This document shows positions 1 to 13,500 of a DNA stretch of 64,000 nt, one piece after another. Made by a program: the position numbers and the translations under genes. The stretch covers positions 4,757,838-4,821,837 of the forward strand of contig NC_039516.1 of the NCBI RefSeq assembly GCF_003672135.1. The letters are read 5' to 3'. Source of the stretch: Ooceraea biroi (taxonomy: Eukaryota; Arthropoda; Insecta; Hymenoptera; Formicidae). The number at the start of each line of letters is the position of its first letter. Within the stretch, counting starts at the first letter, position 1. The notes below the pieces were generated by a model. It did no database searches. It saw only the letters and a list, made by a program, of their open reading frames with translations, and was not told where the DNA came from.

Positions 1-2610
1 CTCGCCCTCTCGGTTTGCCATTCTCAAAGGATCGCTAAAATCCACTATTGTCTCGTACCTTTATCCCAGGCATTCTTGTTCGCGCTGTAAGGTTCGTATT
101 TCTTTAACGGCTGCCGATATTCTCGATGGTCCTCCGACAGAAACGATCATTTAGATTTGAAAAAACCGAAGAACCCATAGTAAATTCTCATACGAGCGTA
201 ACGGAGTTTTCTTCTTTATTTTCTTATTGAACGATTTATTTGAGAGATATGCTAATACTATGATTTAGTAAACGCTAATGTACATTTACTTTGAATAAAA
301 TATAATATAAACTATTATAATTTTATAATTATTAAAAAAACTGAGTAAAATAACTGGAATTAAATTGTTAGCAGTTAAACAATGTTAAAGAAAAATCTAT
401 TATAAATCCATTGAAAAATCTGCAATTATGAAAAAATATTTGGTATTAGTGACAGTGATTCGTTATTAAATGAAGAAATAAGAATAGTAAAAAAATAAAA
501 GTAATAACGAAAAAAAATATAGAAATAGAATTGGTTCTGTTTGAGCACGATAGTATAGAGAAGATAGAATGTCTTTGTCATTTAATCTACGAAGCGTACG
601 AAAACGGTAAAAACAATTGCATCCGTACCTTTGTGCAGAAAAGTGCATAATACCGACAAAAGCGCGCGTGGCAGGCGCAGGCGATGTATGTATGTATAAA
701 AATGCAAAATCGGAAAACCCCCGACGGCGAGAACAAAAACAGATGCGGCAAATGCCGGCGTGCCCGGTAGCCGCAACAAAATCCCGGCAATTCCGACACA
801 AATGAAGTATGCAAAATGCGCAAATGTAGTAGTGCTTCATTTATCCCGCTGTTATCGACATTCCGTGAATTTTATCTCAACCGCCTGTGCGTACTCGTTC
901 GCGAAATCGTCTGGCGAAATAGTCGGCGAGAAGCGGACATTTTCTCGTTGGTTGTAAAAAGGAGCTAACATGAGAAAAACGGGATCCGCGTTTTATGTTC
1001 AAACACGGTGTTAGTCATTTGTACTCTGTTACGTATGTCAAATGTAGTCTGATCTGGTACCGCGGTCTATGGAAGCAGATACAGACCTTACCTCAGTCAG
1101 ACATCTCATATATAGCTGTAAAAACTCGCGCACGACAGAAATAAAGTACAATTTTTTAAAAGTTTGAAACTTATATACACTCGGTCATGAAGAAATTCAA
1201 GAGGTGCATATGTGGACGTCTTGACACATAAGTATCAAACAATATAAGAATCAGGAGACCTTAAAGAAGATGTAAGGATTCGAGAATAAAACAGGTAGAT
1301 TCAGAGATGCGAAAATCTTAAACACTTAAAGAGCTTCGAATTTAAATTTCATATTTTTACTTCAATGCTCGTCCAAATTTTCGAATTTCTATATTGTTGA
1401 GAAAAGCCTGCCGCTTTAGGGATAACATACGTCTCTGCATTTCCATCTACCATTTGCACATCAGCCATTCGGCGTAACACTGCAACGTGCGTCAGACAAG
1501 TTTCAAACCGCTGGACACAAGTTTTGTATGTTTTTTCATTTCTTTTTTTCGATGGAACGAGCGCTGCCAGAAACGTTTTAAAATCCAGTTCATTGGATGA
1601 GATCCGAGGTGTCGGATCGGGCTACTGCGTTTTTCGACGACAACGCTTTCAGCCGCCAAACGGCGTTTTCGTCCGTAGGATTCGATGGCGCTCGCAAAGC
1701 GATCCATCAATTAAATCACATTTTGCAGAACGCGTCGCGCATATCGATCATCGGCTTTCGTTCCGTTTACGAAAGAACAACCGATTTGCTGCATAGACGA
1801 TCTACGTATTTTCTCTTCAAATAATTAGTGTCGTTAAATCTGCGTGTTCTACATCACTCTTTAAATATACCTTGCAAATAAAACAGGGCACTGAAAAATC
1901 CTTCAATTACGAAATTTTGTATTCTGAAGTTGTTATGTACTGACATCCTTGAATCTTACGTATCATCTATATGATGCTTGTCTTCTTATGTCTATTTCCT
2001 TGAGATTTAATAAAATATCACAAAGTTTAAACAATAGAATTACAGAATCTATATATTTCATATTTCTGACCCTGATCATTATCAGATTTGAACAACAGAA
2101 AACGCATGGTGTTGTTCACGAGACCAGAATTTTTCACGAATTCTCGTGATGCTTGAATTATGGATGCTTGGACAATCAACATAGTAAATGCTAACGTTGA
2201 TCATGTTTGAATCGAGAGATCGCTATTAAGGGCACGCAGGATGCAGCCACAGTTGCGCATTCGGTCTCGAAGGAGGTCGAGCAACATCGAAGGAATTTGT
2301 CGCTGCTGACGGTTACCACACAGCGCAGCACAGGTCGTCGCAATATATCTCGCACGACGTGCGTCGACTTGACTCCCTTATCTTCCGGTCTCCACCTCTG
2401 CCCTCCGACCCTTTTACCGTCGCTCCTTGCCCATCCGTTTCCCCACTCATCGCTAGTGGTTACACACACGACTGTATGCTCACTCGTAATGTGTGATTAT
2501 GGCTCAACCACCATCGATCTGCGAAAACTGCGCAAAAGAGACCTGTTGTCAGTTGCTTTTGTTGAAGCGAAATTTGCATTACTTTAGGGCAAATTTGTAT
2601 AACTTCATTT

Positions 2611-2722
2611 CGCGTCTCGAATTTTCAAGTTTCACTTTTCGTCGAATTCGGGATCTAAAGTCATGAAATTGCAAAGTTTTAAGGATTGTAAAATTTTTAA
2701 AAGTTTAAAGCACAAAAGGATA
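2611..2722 (+). repeat. Copy 1 of a diverged direct repeat of about 110 bp
   Basis: It is collinear with 3201-3312, sharing TCGTCGAATTCGG, AAAGTCATGAAATTGCAAAG and AAGGATTGTAAAATTTT. Roughly one base in eight differs. Confidence 0.85.
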
Positions 2723-2786
2723 TTTGGTTTTGCATAAATGCAAAAGCGATGGTTTTTAAAAGATATGTTTAGTACATTTATGGATG

Positions 2787-2899
2787 CGGTCAAAGTCACG
2801 CTGCGAAGCGCTTCTAGACACTTTCTATCCTTCTTCTCATTTGACAGAAGGAAAAGGATAGAAAGTGTCTAGAAGCGCTTCGCAGCGTGACTTTGACCG
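2787..2899. repeat. Perfect 44-bp-arm hairpin (miniature foldback element)
   Basis: The arms 2787-2830 and 2856-2899 are exact reverse complements, both containing GCGAAGCGCTTCTAGACACT or its complement, with a 25-base loop. The arms are GC-rich against an AT-rich surround. No clear target duplication is visible, and similarity just outside the arms (GGATG versus GGGTA read inward) is weak. A MITE is the simplest reading; a transcribed hairpin RNA is possible but unsupported. Confidence 0.8.
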
Positions 2900-3200
2900 T
2901 ACCCTATATATTTAAGAGTATCTTTACATTTATTTAATATTTTTTATTTATTAATTCATGTTGTTTTGAAACGAATTGACTGCTAGCAAGTAAAAGAAAG
3001 TATATTTACGAAAACTCCAGTGCTAAACGAAACGTCATGTTTATCGAAGGAAAACTTCGCACTTTCTACTTTTCCATCTTAACGTCTTAAATTGTACGGA
3101 CTCTCGTTTATACTTTTTACAACGGTAAATGCAAAGTTCGTTAAATATTAAACGAGTGTCCACCGTTGCCTTCTCGTTGAATACTCTTCGATTTCTTTCC

Positions 3201-3312
3201 GTGTCTCGAATTTACAAGTTTCGTCTTTCGTCGAATTCGGCATCCAAAGTCATGAAATTGCAAAGTTTCAAGGATTGTAAAATTTTAAAGTAGTTTAAAG
3301 CACGAAAGGATA
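3201..3312 (+). repeat. Copy 2 of a diverged direct repeat of about 110 bp
   Basis: It is the same orientation as 2611-2722, about 590 bp downstream, and the 44-bp-arm hairpin sits between the copies. The following 180 bp is rich in the word GGATT(C/T). Confidence 0.85.
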
Positions 3313-6300
3313 TTGGATAACGCAAAAAATGCGGTATCCGGATTCCTTAGGGTTCAAGGAACCAAATTTGCAAAATCTAAAAACAAAGAGCACGCGGGGA
3401 TTCAACAAGGCAAGGTAAAGATAAGGTATCAAAGGATTTTACGAAAAGTATCTCATAAAAGCGCAGGATTCCACGAAATATAGGATTCTCTCTACTTTTT
3501 CGCTTATAAGCATGAACGGGTTTGTAAAATACATATCGAGATAAACTATTAATAGTATAGTAGTGTATGGATACCGATATTCAATGAAAATTCCGGCAGC
3601 CTTATTCCACCGAACAATAAGATATACCCAGATAAAATTGGGAACTCCAATGAATAGTTTAAAAATTTACTCTGCTAATATTCCTTTTTTCATTATTAAA
3701 GTTTTATTCGAAACATTTCTCGTTACCTCACATGCGAGCAAGTCCGATTCTCGAATGCACTTTCACGAAACAGAACGATTCTACCAAGTGTTTCTTTGCA
3801 TTTCGCGTAACGATAAATAGCTGGCCGGACGGACGAATGGGCCGATCGGTCAGCCGTCGAGATGGCTTTTTATCAGCGCGCGCGAATTCGAAGGTGCGGC
3901 CGAGATGTATCAACAGAGCGGATCGAGAGATCCGCGAGGATAAAAGAGGTACTGTTCTCCAAGATACGAGCACACTTTTAATCCGGAACGTCCAATCCGG
4001 TAAAGGCATGTACGAGCTGCGCGCCTGTGTAATTTATTGGCAACTAGCGAGAACTGTCTGTGCTTTCTTATGAATAGCTGTACTAGACGGTATTGCGCTC
4101 AGGAGAATTGCTAGAAATCTATATATAAAAAAGATTCGATTTCCACGAGAGAAAGAGGGCAAGAAGAGATCGAAATTGATTATCGCGAAAAATAAATGAG
4201 CACTCATGTCTTTGTTAATGACGAACATTGATAATTGATACGTGACTGTATTTTGAAGTGTTTGTGATTATATATGTATTCGTTCTTTCACGGCGTTTTA
4301 TTATAATTTATGCCAAATACATGGACATGGACTAATTGCCCGTTGATTTCACAATGTTCATGCATATCGAAAATTAACGTACAACGATAACCATGATGCA
4401 CGCGATTAAAAACGTAATTTAACATAGAAGAATCTCTTTGTGTGTTAGAATATAAAGTGCCGGACAATATATGTATGTGTGATGCAATTTACGCTATCAG
4501 ACAAACATGTTTGAAATGTAACGCCGATTTAACGCATATAACTCGTAATGGAAACGCGACGATATATAAAAATAATAGCTGATCGTTCATCCATTATCAA
4601 ATGGTTATCACGAAAATACTTGCTGGAAAATTATCGTCGCGTTTCACGCCTCTCTGCCTTCTCTTTATATCTAACGTAAAAACACATGTGCGCATATGTA
4701 TGTGTTTGCGTGTGTAGGAGTAACAGATATTGGAACATTTAATTTCAGTGAAGTCGCGTACAATTTAATTGCATCGCGTTTAAACAAATTAAATTCAATC
4801 TATTCGTGTCAATCTAAATTAGATAATGGATATCGAGAACGTTTCATTCGCCGGCAGATTAAATATCGATAGTCCGACCATTTCCCTCGCATTACGTCGC
4901 CTGCGCGTGAAGTATTTATCTCTGAAAGTAAATCAAGAAGATAATTTACCATATTCATATACTGTGCTTTGCAGAGTAGAATATTTGGCCGTATTTGTGA
5001 TCATTAATTCACAATAAATAAAACTAAAAATGAAGGCGACTGAAAGATCAGAAGGTTAAAAATCCAAAGATAAGGATTCATAGATTTTCCAGGATTTTTC
5101 TAAAGTCTGGTGAAAGGAGATTCGAGAAGTAGGGTATCTCCGGTATCAAGAAAAGTAGCATATGCATTCAGGAATTCAAGCATCTCAGTGTTACAAATTT
5201 CTTAGGTTTTAGTGCCATGTAAGGAAATTTAATCACTTAGATTTTTCTGATATATAAAGTTACAAGGACTAAAATATTAACATATGCACGTTATGAAAGT
5301 TCGACTTTTGACAGATACAATGACACAGCTATTCAATTATCCAGTTATTCAAAAGAATTTTAATTGCACAAGAATCCAAGGATCCGAATATTAAAAGAAT
5401 TTCGAAAACTCTGAAATTTAAAAAATTCTTCCAGGTTTCAAAACTCAATCAGTGAAAAGTCGCAAGAACGCAAAGACTCAATACGTAATCCTCAAATACG
5501 AGAATCGGAGCTTTCTCGTACGCGCAAATCCAAAATATTCGAAAAACCAAACTACACCGACGTATTTGACAATCTGACGTATTTTTTCTGCACGGTGGTC
5601 ACTCCTGTATATCGTGCGCGTATCGATTTCTCGTTCGTTTCGCGCCGAGTCCGGCGCGTTGTTGCCGAACGAGGAGCAGGACGAGAAATGGGACGGGAAA
5701 TAAAAAAAATGCGGAGGGTGGGTGAAAAAAAGCACGTGCATAGGGAAAGTGCGCGACTACCCCGACGTGATAGAGGTGATTGATGAGTGGCGTTGGCGAT
5801 CGGCTCGAATTCCGCGGCCAATATTTTCGCGAGAAACATGGCGCCGTTATACCGCGACGCCGGATTTCCCGAGTTTGCATTTATGATTCCCCAATTAGCG
5901 ATCATCGTCACGGACGGAAGGGACAGTCGGGCAGGACGGGGCGCAGGGCATGTGTGATTTTACCAGTTCGTTACGCCTCGCTGCATAAATGAGCGAACGT
6001 TCATTAAAGCGGAAATCGTTTTTTCGGCACCGTCGTGCTAATTGTCGATTCGCGTGCGCGCATCCCGATCGACACTCTCGATTTTGCATTCACTTTTTTC
6101 AGTGGCGAGCGGCAGGGGGATGTTTCTTCCCCGGGGATGCACTCTTGAAATATTTCCCGGTGAATGTATCGATTTATAGAAAGCACGGCTTTCATGTTTC
6201 CCGCATGGAGAATCTATTCATATTACATTACAATTAACAATATTAAGTTAATAACATCTTTAAATTGGTTTTAAATTAGTTTTACATCCATAGCTAGCTT

Positions 6301-8937
6301 GTTAATATTTTATCATCTTTTTAGACACATGCGAACGTTGATAAATAGTTATTTGTTATTTTAAGAACAATATCACGACGCTATAAACCGCATTATTTGA
6401 GACTACCCTTAATGTGTATTCGTTAGGACTGCATGATGGTGCATAACAGAGCGAAACGGCGAACGTTATCGAGATGGAAGACCAAGGCGATCATCGGCCG
6501 GAGATGGGATGTACAGTTTACCCCCTATGCAGTTTACCCCATGCCACGCGTTATTTCCACAACATAATCGTTTGGGATAACGCGCGGAACGATCGAAAAA
6601 ACTGTTCCGTTCTTCCGGCTAAAATGCTTGCGGCATGCTGCGAGCGATCGACGCACGCAAATGCGACGATCGGTTTCTCTCGTTCTCCTTTTTTTTGTGC
6701 ACACGCAAATTTATTCAGGAAAATGTGTCGTTAACAGAAAGCATGGCGCGTTTTCCGCTTCGCATACCAACTCACTCGAAGCTCTACGAAGCATTTTAAC
6801 GTGCGAATTCGTTCGTATTATATTACACTAACGGTATTTAGCTAATGGCATTCTATGAATGAATTGGCTTTCTAAGCTCCGCTTTGCCGCGAAACGAAGA
6901 AGTTTTTTTATCTCACGGCTAATCTCTTTGTAATTACTGAAAAAACACACCAACGCAACGTCTCGTAATTCAATTTTACTTTTGTAAAGCTGTCAAATAT
7001 ATTATACTCCTCAGCATTTTACGCGGAATAAAATTTAAGAAATATAAATATCAGAAATAAAAATAAAATATTATGTAATATAGTTAAGCAGCTTATACAG
7101 CACGCGAAAAGAATTAACGCGATCGGTGATGCAATAATTGTGCATTATGCCTCGCGATTTATTGTGAATTATAATTCTTCGCATTTATGCGCGAAATGTT
7201 CAGGACTACCACATGTGAGTCCTTCATTCTAATACCTTTCGTCATTACGCAAATGATTCACCTCGTGGACCAAAGACCCATTTTTCCGCACTCCTGCAAT
7301 TCGGACGGACGAAATTAATTTCGCGCTTTTTTTCGTGAGAATCGAGGCATACGCGAAAGTAAAGAGAATCCCGTCTGTGACAGAAATGTAACGTAACTCT
7401 CCCGACGGTGACGCTTTCTCTACGTCCAACATCGCGCGTAGAGATACGTCCGTCAACGTCACCGCGTGCTTTTACAACGAACTGGATTACATCGTCGTCT
7501 GTAGAGCGTTACTTCTTTCGGCGAGAGTCGTATATTTGTCCTCGACGCGCTTTAAATTCAATCTTCTTTAACCGAGCCGTGCATAACGCGGACGTACACG
7601 TTACGCTTTCCACGGGCGAGCGAGCGAGCGAGCGACCGTGCTCATGGAGAAACGTTTTTCATAGCGGCGAGAATTACTCGTGCTTTGCGGGCGAGACGCA
7701 GCGTCCCGTTTGATCTGCGTTTTTATCAGTTTCGCTTTGACGTGTCTCTCGCCGCGCGACGTGTTTAACGTTGAGGGTGATTAAATGGTAACCGTAATTC
7801 GAAAGTTGGAACTCTCTCTCTTTTCCTTTTTTGAAATCGCACCATTTTCGGGAGCAGCTATGATAGGGTGCGTCGGGGATTCGATTATGACCGATATTAA
7901 AAGTCAAAAATTCCCATCGCGGCGCCTGGCTTTTCATCGAAATAATTCGGAAACGAATCAAATTAAATCGAATAAAGTTAAAAACTCGTATCGTGCGCGT
8001 ATTTGCCGTGCAAATGTTTACCGTGCGATGCATCCGACGTACGCTTTTACCGCGGCGCGTTCTCTTTCGCGATGGCGCTTACGCCGGGTCCGGCAAACGT
8101 TTGTGTTAATTTTCTTCCGTCGAAGTGATATTCTACCGCCGCATGTTACACGTCAAGCACGAAATTAATTACGGCGACACGCGAATTTCATTTTCGCGCG
8201 CTGACCGACGCCGCGGCCGCTAAACGATAACGTGCGCGACGTGACACAATTAATTACGGATTTACGACGATCAGCTACGAGTCATTTGTTCAGTGGCCTG
8301 GATTTACGTGCACCCGCACATCGCCGCATTTTCGAGCTATCATTGTGGCGAGGCTCTATTTTGTCGCTGCAATCCCGCCTATCGTGATTATGTGACATCT
8401 AAATAAAGCACAGGCGCATGCATTTTCCCGCCCATAGATTTTCTGTAGAATTTGGAGTCGACAGTCGTATAGAAGGAGCTTGCCGGAAATATCTTCTCAT
8501 AACATTTTCCCAAATTTCTATGATGATAAGTCTACGGACGAGTTGTGGCTTTAAACTCCGCTTTCGATATTTGTGAACTCTCTCTTTTTCTCTCTTTTCC
8601 TCGCTTCTCCAGACGAGGCTTTCACCGAGACCCATATTTTTTCGACGGCGGAACCGCACTCGCCTCGATATCGCGTTCGATTCCTCGCCTCGGATTTATC
8701 GCGAATAAATTGCGCCGAAAGCCGTACATACATATACATCCACACGTGCACATGTGCATACAGACGCATCCGGAAAAGTCGCTGCGCTCTCTGGAAAAGT
8801 CCGGCGCGGCGGAGATGCGTTTTCGTGCCGCGCGCACGGAAATCGCGCGGCTGCTCGTAAAGTCGAGCGAGAAACTTGTCGCGAAAGTCGTTCGCGAAAG
8901 CTCAACTTCCGTAAAGCTCACTTACTTCTCTAGCCTT

Positions 8938-8962
8938 CCCCCCCCCCTCTCTCTCTCTCTCT
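8938..8962 (+). repeat. Poly-C then (CT)n simple repeat
   Basis: Ten C followed by about eight CT units. Confidence 0.9.
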
Positions 8963-9601
8963 GTTGGCGAACAGACTCGTATGCAACAGCCGGGAAGACG
9001 TCCTGCAATTTTCCGAACGAGTGCATCTCGTACGTTTCTCGATTATAAGCGCGACGTCGCTCTGTATCGTGCGCTTGCACGTTGCTCGTGTGTTTGTATG
9101 CGGGGATATGCATACCGGTCTCCGGTGTGATCTACGGCGTATGAAAGTTTCGAGAATGGATATAGGACTCTGTGAGACACGCTCCTGCGGCGTAATGATA
9201 TTTCGCGCAGGAAATTCGAAGGATGACGAATGCCTCTTCGGCGGCGATTCGTTGTGGCATTTTCGATGGTATATGTGTATACATGTGGAATACAGATATG
9301 CGAGGGATGCTGGAATAATTAGAGTCTCTACCGACGAGCGCGATGTACTATCTCTCCTCGTCGTTTCATCATGTCAAACGTCAGCGTTTGATCTTTCAAA
9401 AAATTGCAAGCTAATTTCTTCTCAACGCGAGCTACGTGAGAGAATCGACGCTTCGTTTCGACATTTTAATTTCCAATTTCGATTGTTCTAAATAATTAAA
9501 TGACGGAATCTTGAGCTATTGCCCGAAATATATCAACGCCTTTTTTAGAATAGGATTTGTGTTATTTATTATACAATAAATAATAGATGAATATTATTAT
9601 T

Positions 9602-9650
9602 ACACAGGCACGCGCTACGCGCGCTATTTTATTTTTCAATATTAATAATG
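9602..9650 (+). repeat. Left terminal inverted repeat of the 9.6 kb element
   Basis: It starts ACACAGGCACGCGCTACG and continues into an AT-rich inner half identical to the complement of 10370-10396. Confidence 0.8.
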
Positions 9651-9685
9651 TTTTCGAATAATACTATTAGTATAATAATAATAGC

Positions 9686-10366
9686 ACAGAACTCCTTGGA
9701 AAAAGAAAAAAATTTCGAAGGGCTAGAACTTTTTCATTTCTGAGTTTACGGTATTTTCAATAGCAGAGAACTCTAGGCAATATAAAAAATAATGATATCA
9801 TCAACTTAGAACTCCTCTGAGAAGAAAAAAATTTTAAACTCGAGAACTTTTTCATTTCTGAGTTTACGGTATTTTCAATAGCAGAGAACTCTAGGCAATA
9901 TAAAAAATAATGATATCACCAACTCAGAACTGCTCGGAAAAAGAAACAATTTCTAACGGTTAGAACTTTTTCATTTCTGAGTTTACGGTATTTTCAATAG
10001 CAGAGAACTCTAGGCAATATAAAAAATAATGATATCACCAACTCAGAACTGCTCGGAAAAAGAAACAATTTCTAAGGGTAGAACTTTTTCGTTTCTGAGT
10101 TTACGGTATTTTCAATAGCAGAGAACTCTAGGCAATATAATAAATAATGATATCATCAACTCAGAACTCCTCTGAGAAGAAAAAAATTTTAAACTCGAGA
10201 ACTTTTTCATTTCTGAGTTTACGGTATTTTCAATAGCAGAGAACTCTAGGCAATATAAAAAATAATGATATCAACAACTCAGAACTTCTCGGAAAAAGAA
10301 AAAATGTCTAAGGGCTAGAACTTTTTCATTTATTAATTTAACGAATTTTAAATCATCGAGAACTCT
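9686..10366. repeat. Tandem array, 118-119 bp unit, about 5.7 copies
   Basis: The word CTCTAGGCAA (or CTCTAGGCAT in the last copy) recurs at 9771, 9889, 10008, 10126, 10244 and 10363, a spacing of 118, 119, 118, 118 and 119 bp. Every unit contains TTCTGAGTTTACGGTATTTT (degenerate in the last copy) and, in most copies, an AATGATATCA block. Two unit variants can be told apart by the segment after AGAACT. Confidence 0.92.
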
Positions 10367-10369
10367 AGG

Positions 10370-10420
10370 CATTATTAATATTGAAAAATAAAATAGTGCG
10401 TGCATAGCGCGCGCCCGTGT
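10370..10420 (-). repeat. Right terminal inverted repeat of the 9.6 kb element
   Basis: It ends GCGCGCGCCCGTGT. Read in reverse complement it matches 9602-9650 apart from a few substitutions and a two-base length difference. Confidence 0.8.
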
Positions 10421-10599
10421 TGTACTAGTCATTTGTTTAAACTAATTAAATTGATGCTTGATCTTTCATGTATAACATTCATCGAGTCGCGTAAATTTCA
10501 TCTACACACCAGTCTGCCGATAACGTTGCATAACGCGATCCAATCTCGATCTAATTACTATTACAATCAACGTTGACTAACAATGAACGCGACCGCTAC

Positions 10600-13500
10600 A
10601 TCCCACAATAATCCGATGTCGATTTCCGCGTAAACAATTCGCGCAAATGCCATTATTAAAAGTATCGGACTAGCCGACGGCTTCATTTAAACTCGCTGAT
10701 TGACTAGTGCGGGTCTAACAAGCTCGTCGTCGACCGTCAATCAGCGATCACTCAAACACCCCGCGTACGGCAAACAATTTGTCGGGGCTGGGGTTGGAGT
10801 CGACATTCGAGGCATCGCCGCGGCTCTTTTGTTCGGCGAACACGACGCGTCGGATAGACAGGAGGCTGCGGTCGCGTGGACCGAAGTTGAACCCAGCCAA
10901 TCAAAGTTCCACGGCGCGATAGTTAAACACGGTAGCTGACGCGACACCGGCGCTCGCCGTCGCGTTATGCAACCGCATAACTGACGACGAGCCCGGCTGA
11001 CCAATTCCGGAGCGAGTGATTCATTCGCGTGCTCGTCGACATCGCGCGTAGCTAAACGAGGCGTCATTGTACAGCATCCCCAGCATCCGGTCCTCTCTCC
11101 GACCTCGCGAGGAGCATTTCCGGATTCTGCGAATTTATTTCTTTATTCCGCGCGCAATCTTGCACGAGACGGAGTGGTGCTCGTAAAGCACGGCTGCGAT
11201 CTTTACGAGCCTCGCAATTTTACGAAACGACAGGGGTGCTCGTGAAAAGCGGATCGTGCAAATTCGCCTCGGGCAGCGGACGGGCTCACCGCCGAGTCGC
11301 GACGCGGCCGCGCGATCAGATGGAACGACGGCGGGGGTGTCGCGGATTCGATCGGCAATGCAATTTCAACGTTCGAGCCAACGCAGGCAGCCGCGCGTCG
11401 TTCCGTTCGGGGGTGGCCGGATGCGGATGGCACAAGCGTGCGCGCAACGTGCGTATACACATTGCGCTCGCGGCCGTGCGGATAAGCGTGCGGCGGGATG
11501 AGACGGCGACGCGGCGCAGGCGGTCGCCCGCCGATTAATCCGCTTCGCCTCGAGTCGGCGAACTAATCTGTTTACATTGTACACAGCCGGATCTAATGGC
11601 CGGGTGGACCCGATCGTGCGACACGCGATACACGATTATATCCCGGAAGTTACGCCGTGCCGCCCGCGCGCTCCGCGAGCTTAACGCAGGAAATCGAATC
11701 GCGCCGGCCAGCACAGCCCGCCAGTCGGTCGACCACCGTCGCCATCGTCACCGCCGCCTCCACCTCGTTATTACGCGCGAAGCTGAATCGGATTAATAGC
11801 CGTCAGCGGATGGTCTGGCCCAGACACCGAGCTGAATGCAATTATCTGCGATTGCATCAGGCGCACGCGAGGATCGAGGAACGCGACGGAATCTAAGAAC
11901 CCAACCATGCGAACGGACAAAACGCGCCTTCCTTTACGCGTGCATGATAATCGATTAAAAGCGGGATGAAATTTGTATGATTGAAAGATAGATAGAAAAC
12001 CGCGATAAAAAATTAAATATTTAATCGCGATGAAAAATCAGGTATTTTCTTCGTTTGCGCTTGTGGCGCGTTCGAACAGGCTTCTTTGCGTCTCTTGCCG
12101 AAAGCGCTAACGCAAGCTCGAGCGATTAAAGCGATGCTGACAGCAGGAGGACAATTTCGGAGCGGCGCAATGCTGAATAATCGACGCTATTAGTATTTAC
12201 AGAGGCCGAATATTATCTTAGTAATTCAGCCGCTCGTGCACGCGCGTTTTGACTTAAGCTGCGCGCGGCTTGTCTCGCAATTTAGTAGCAGTAATTGCAT
12301 GGTGCAGGTATTATTACACGATAAACATGTGCCTGGGCGATATCCGCCATGCGTTCGAACAATGCGTTCGCGCGGAAACGCGCCTTGTTTTCTTCCGTCC
12401 TCGCAACGAGTTCGCGGGCGACTTCTACGCGCGATTACTCGGCCGCGCGAGCTAATTAATTAGACGGCGATCTCGCGTTCACCAAGTTCGGGTGTTCCTC
12501 TCTCGATTTTGTGCAACCGGACGGCGCGCAAACAGTCGTAGATAGTTATTTATGGCGTTTCTTGTTTCACCGCGACAGTCGCGCGCGACGCTGGTTATTA
12601 ATCAGATGCCCGGCCGTCTCGCCGCTATTGCTGCCGCCCGCCGCCGTCGTCGTCGTCATTTCGCTCTCTCCCTTTGACGCGCGTTTCCACGTCCGTTCTC
12701 TATCCCAACTCGACATCTACCCTGGCGACCCGAATTCGCGATTTACGACAAGCAACTTCGGCAACTTCCCCTATTTTGCGCGCGCGAAATCGGCAGATTG
12801 CTGTCGGGCGTGGCGCAGGATCGTCAATTTCACGGAAAATTGCGACGCGGGATTCATCGTCGCGGCAATCGCGTTATCCTCCTTCGACCTAATCCCGCTT
12901 GTTATAATTAGTGCGCGCAAGTTTCGAGCACGCTTTAATGTCTCTGGATAAAAAGCCGAACAAGAATAATACCTTGGAAGCGGTCGCGCAACGTAAACCT
13001 CGGTATTAAATTTGATAAATTACATCGTGAGCTCATGAGCGTTTAAGAGGAAGCGCGTTTACATAATTTCTGCATACACCGGTCCTCGGTCTAAATATAC
13101 TTCTTTCCTGATCCCCTTCGTTCATTTTTCACCGCGTAATCTACGTGGATCTGCACGTATATCTCGCGTTCTTCAACACATGGTGAATGTTTCCCCATTC
13201 GCGCAACGAGACACGGAACACACTATGAAGTGTCAGACGCGTGATGACGTTATTACATCCCACAGCTGCAGCAGCGAGATGAGTCAAATGGCGAATATAC
13301 ATTTGTCTTCATAAGCAGATATTCCAAGTTCTTTAAGCCACCCCCCCCCCCCCGTAAATGGAGCGATTAATTGCGGATGTGCACAATGAATATAGTGACG
13401 AGTGTAACCGAATTATTAGCTCGCATCTGCAAGTTATTCCATCGCAGTCGTGTAAGAGCACGTAAGAGCTCGTTGTAAAACGCGCACTCGGCTTTCACGG

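Larger units (their letters stand above)
9602..10420. mobile_element. MITE-like element with inverted repeats around an internal tandem array
   Basis: The left end (9602-9650) and the right end (10370-10420) are reverse complements over about 50 bp. They share CTATTTTATTTTTCAATATTAATAATG without a break, and a CpG-rich outer part differs by a few bases. Between them lie nearly six copies of a 118-119 bp unit. No transposase frame is present. I could not identify a convincing target-site duplication, so the superfamily is unknown. Confidence 0.75.

Noticed and set aside
8545..9491. Several overlapping plus- and minus-strand open frames of 70-175 codons
   Set aside because: They arise across a CpG-rich stretch with a poly-C/CT repeat running through them, and none resembles a protein family.
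9686..10366. Regularly spaced repeats resembling a CRISPR array
   Set aside because: The whole 118-119 bp unit is repeated rather than short repeats with unique spacers, the array sits inside inverted repeats, and the DNA is eukaryotic.
9594..10428. Target-site duplication for the 9.6 kb element
   Set aside because: Flanks were compared for 2, 3 and 8 bp duplications and no convincing match was found, so no superfamily is assigned.
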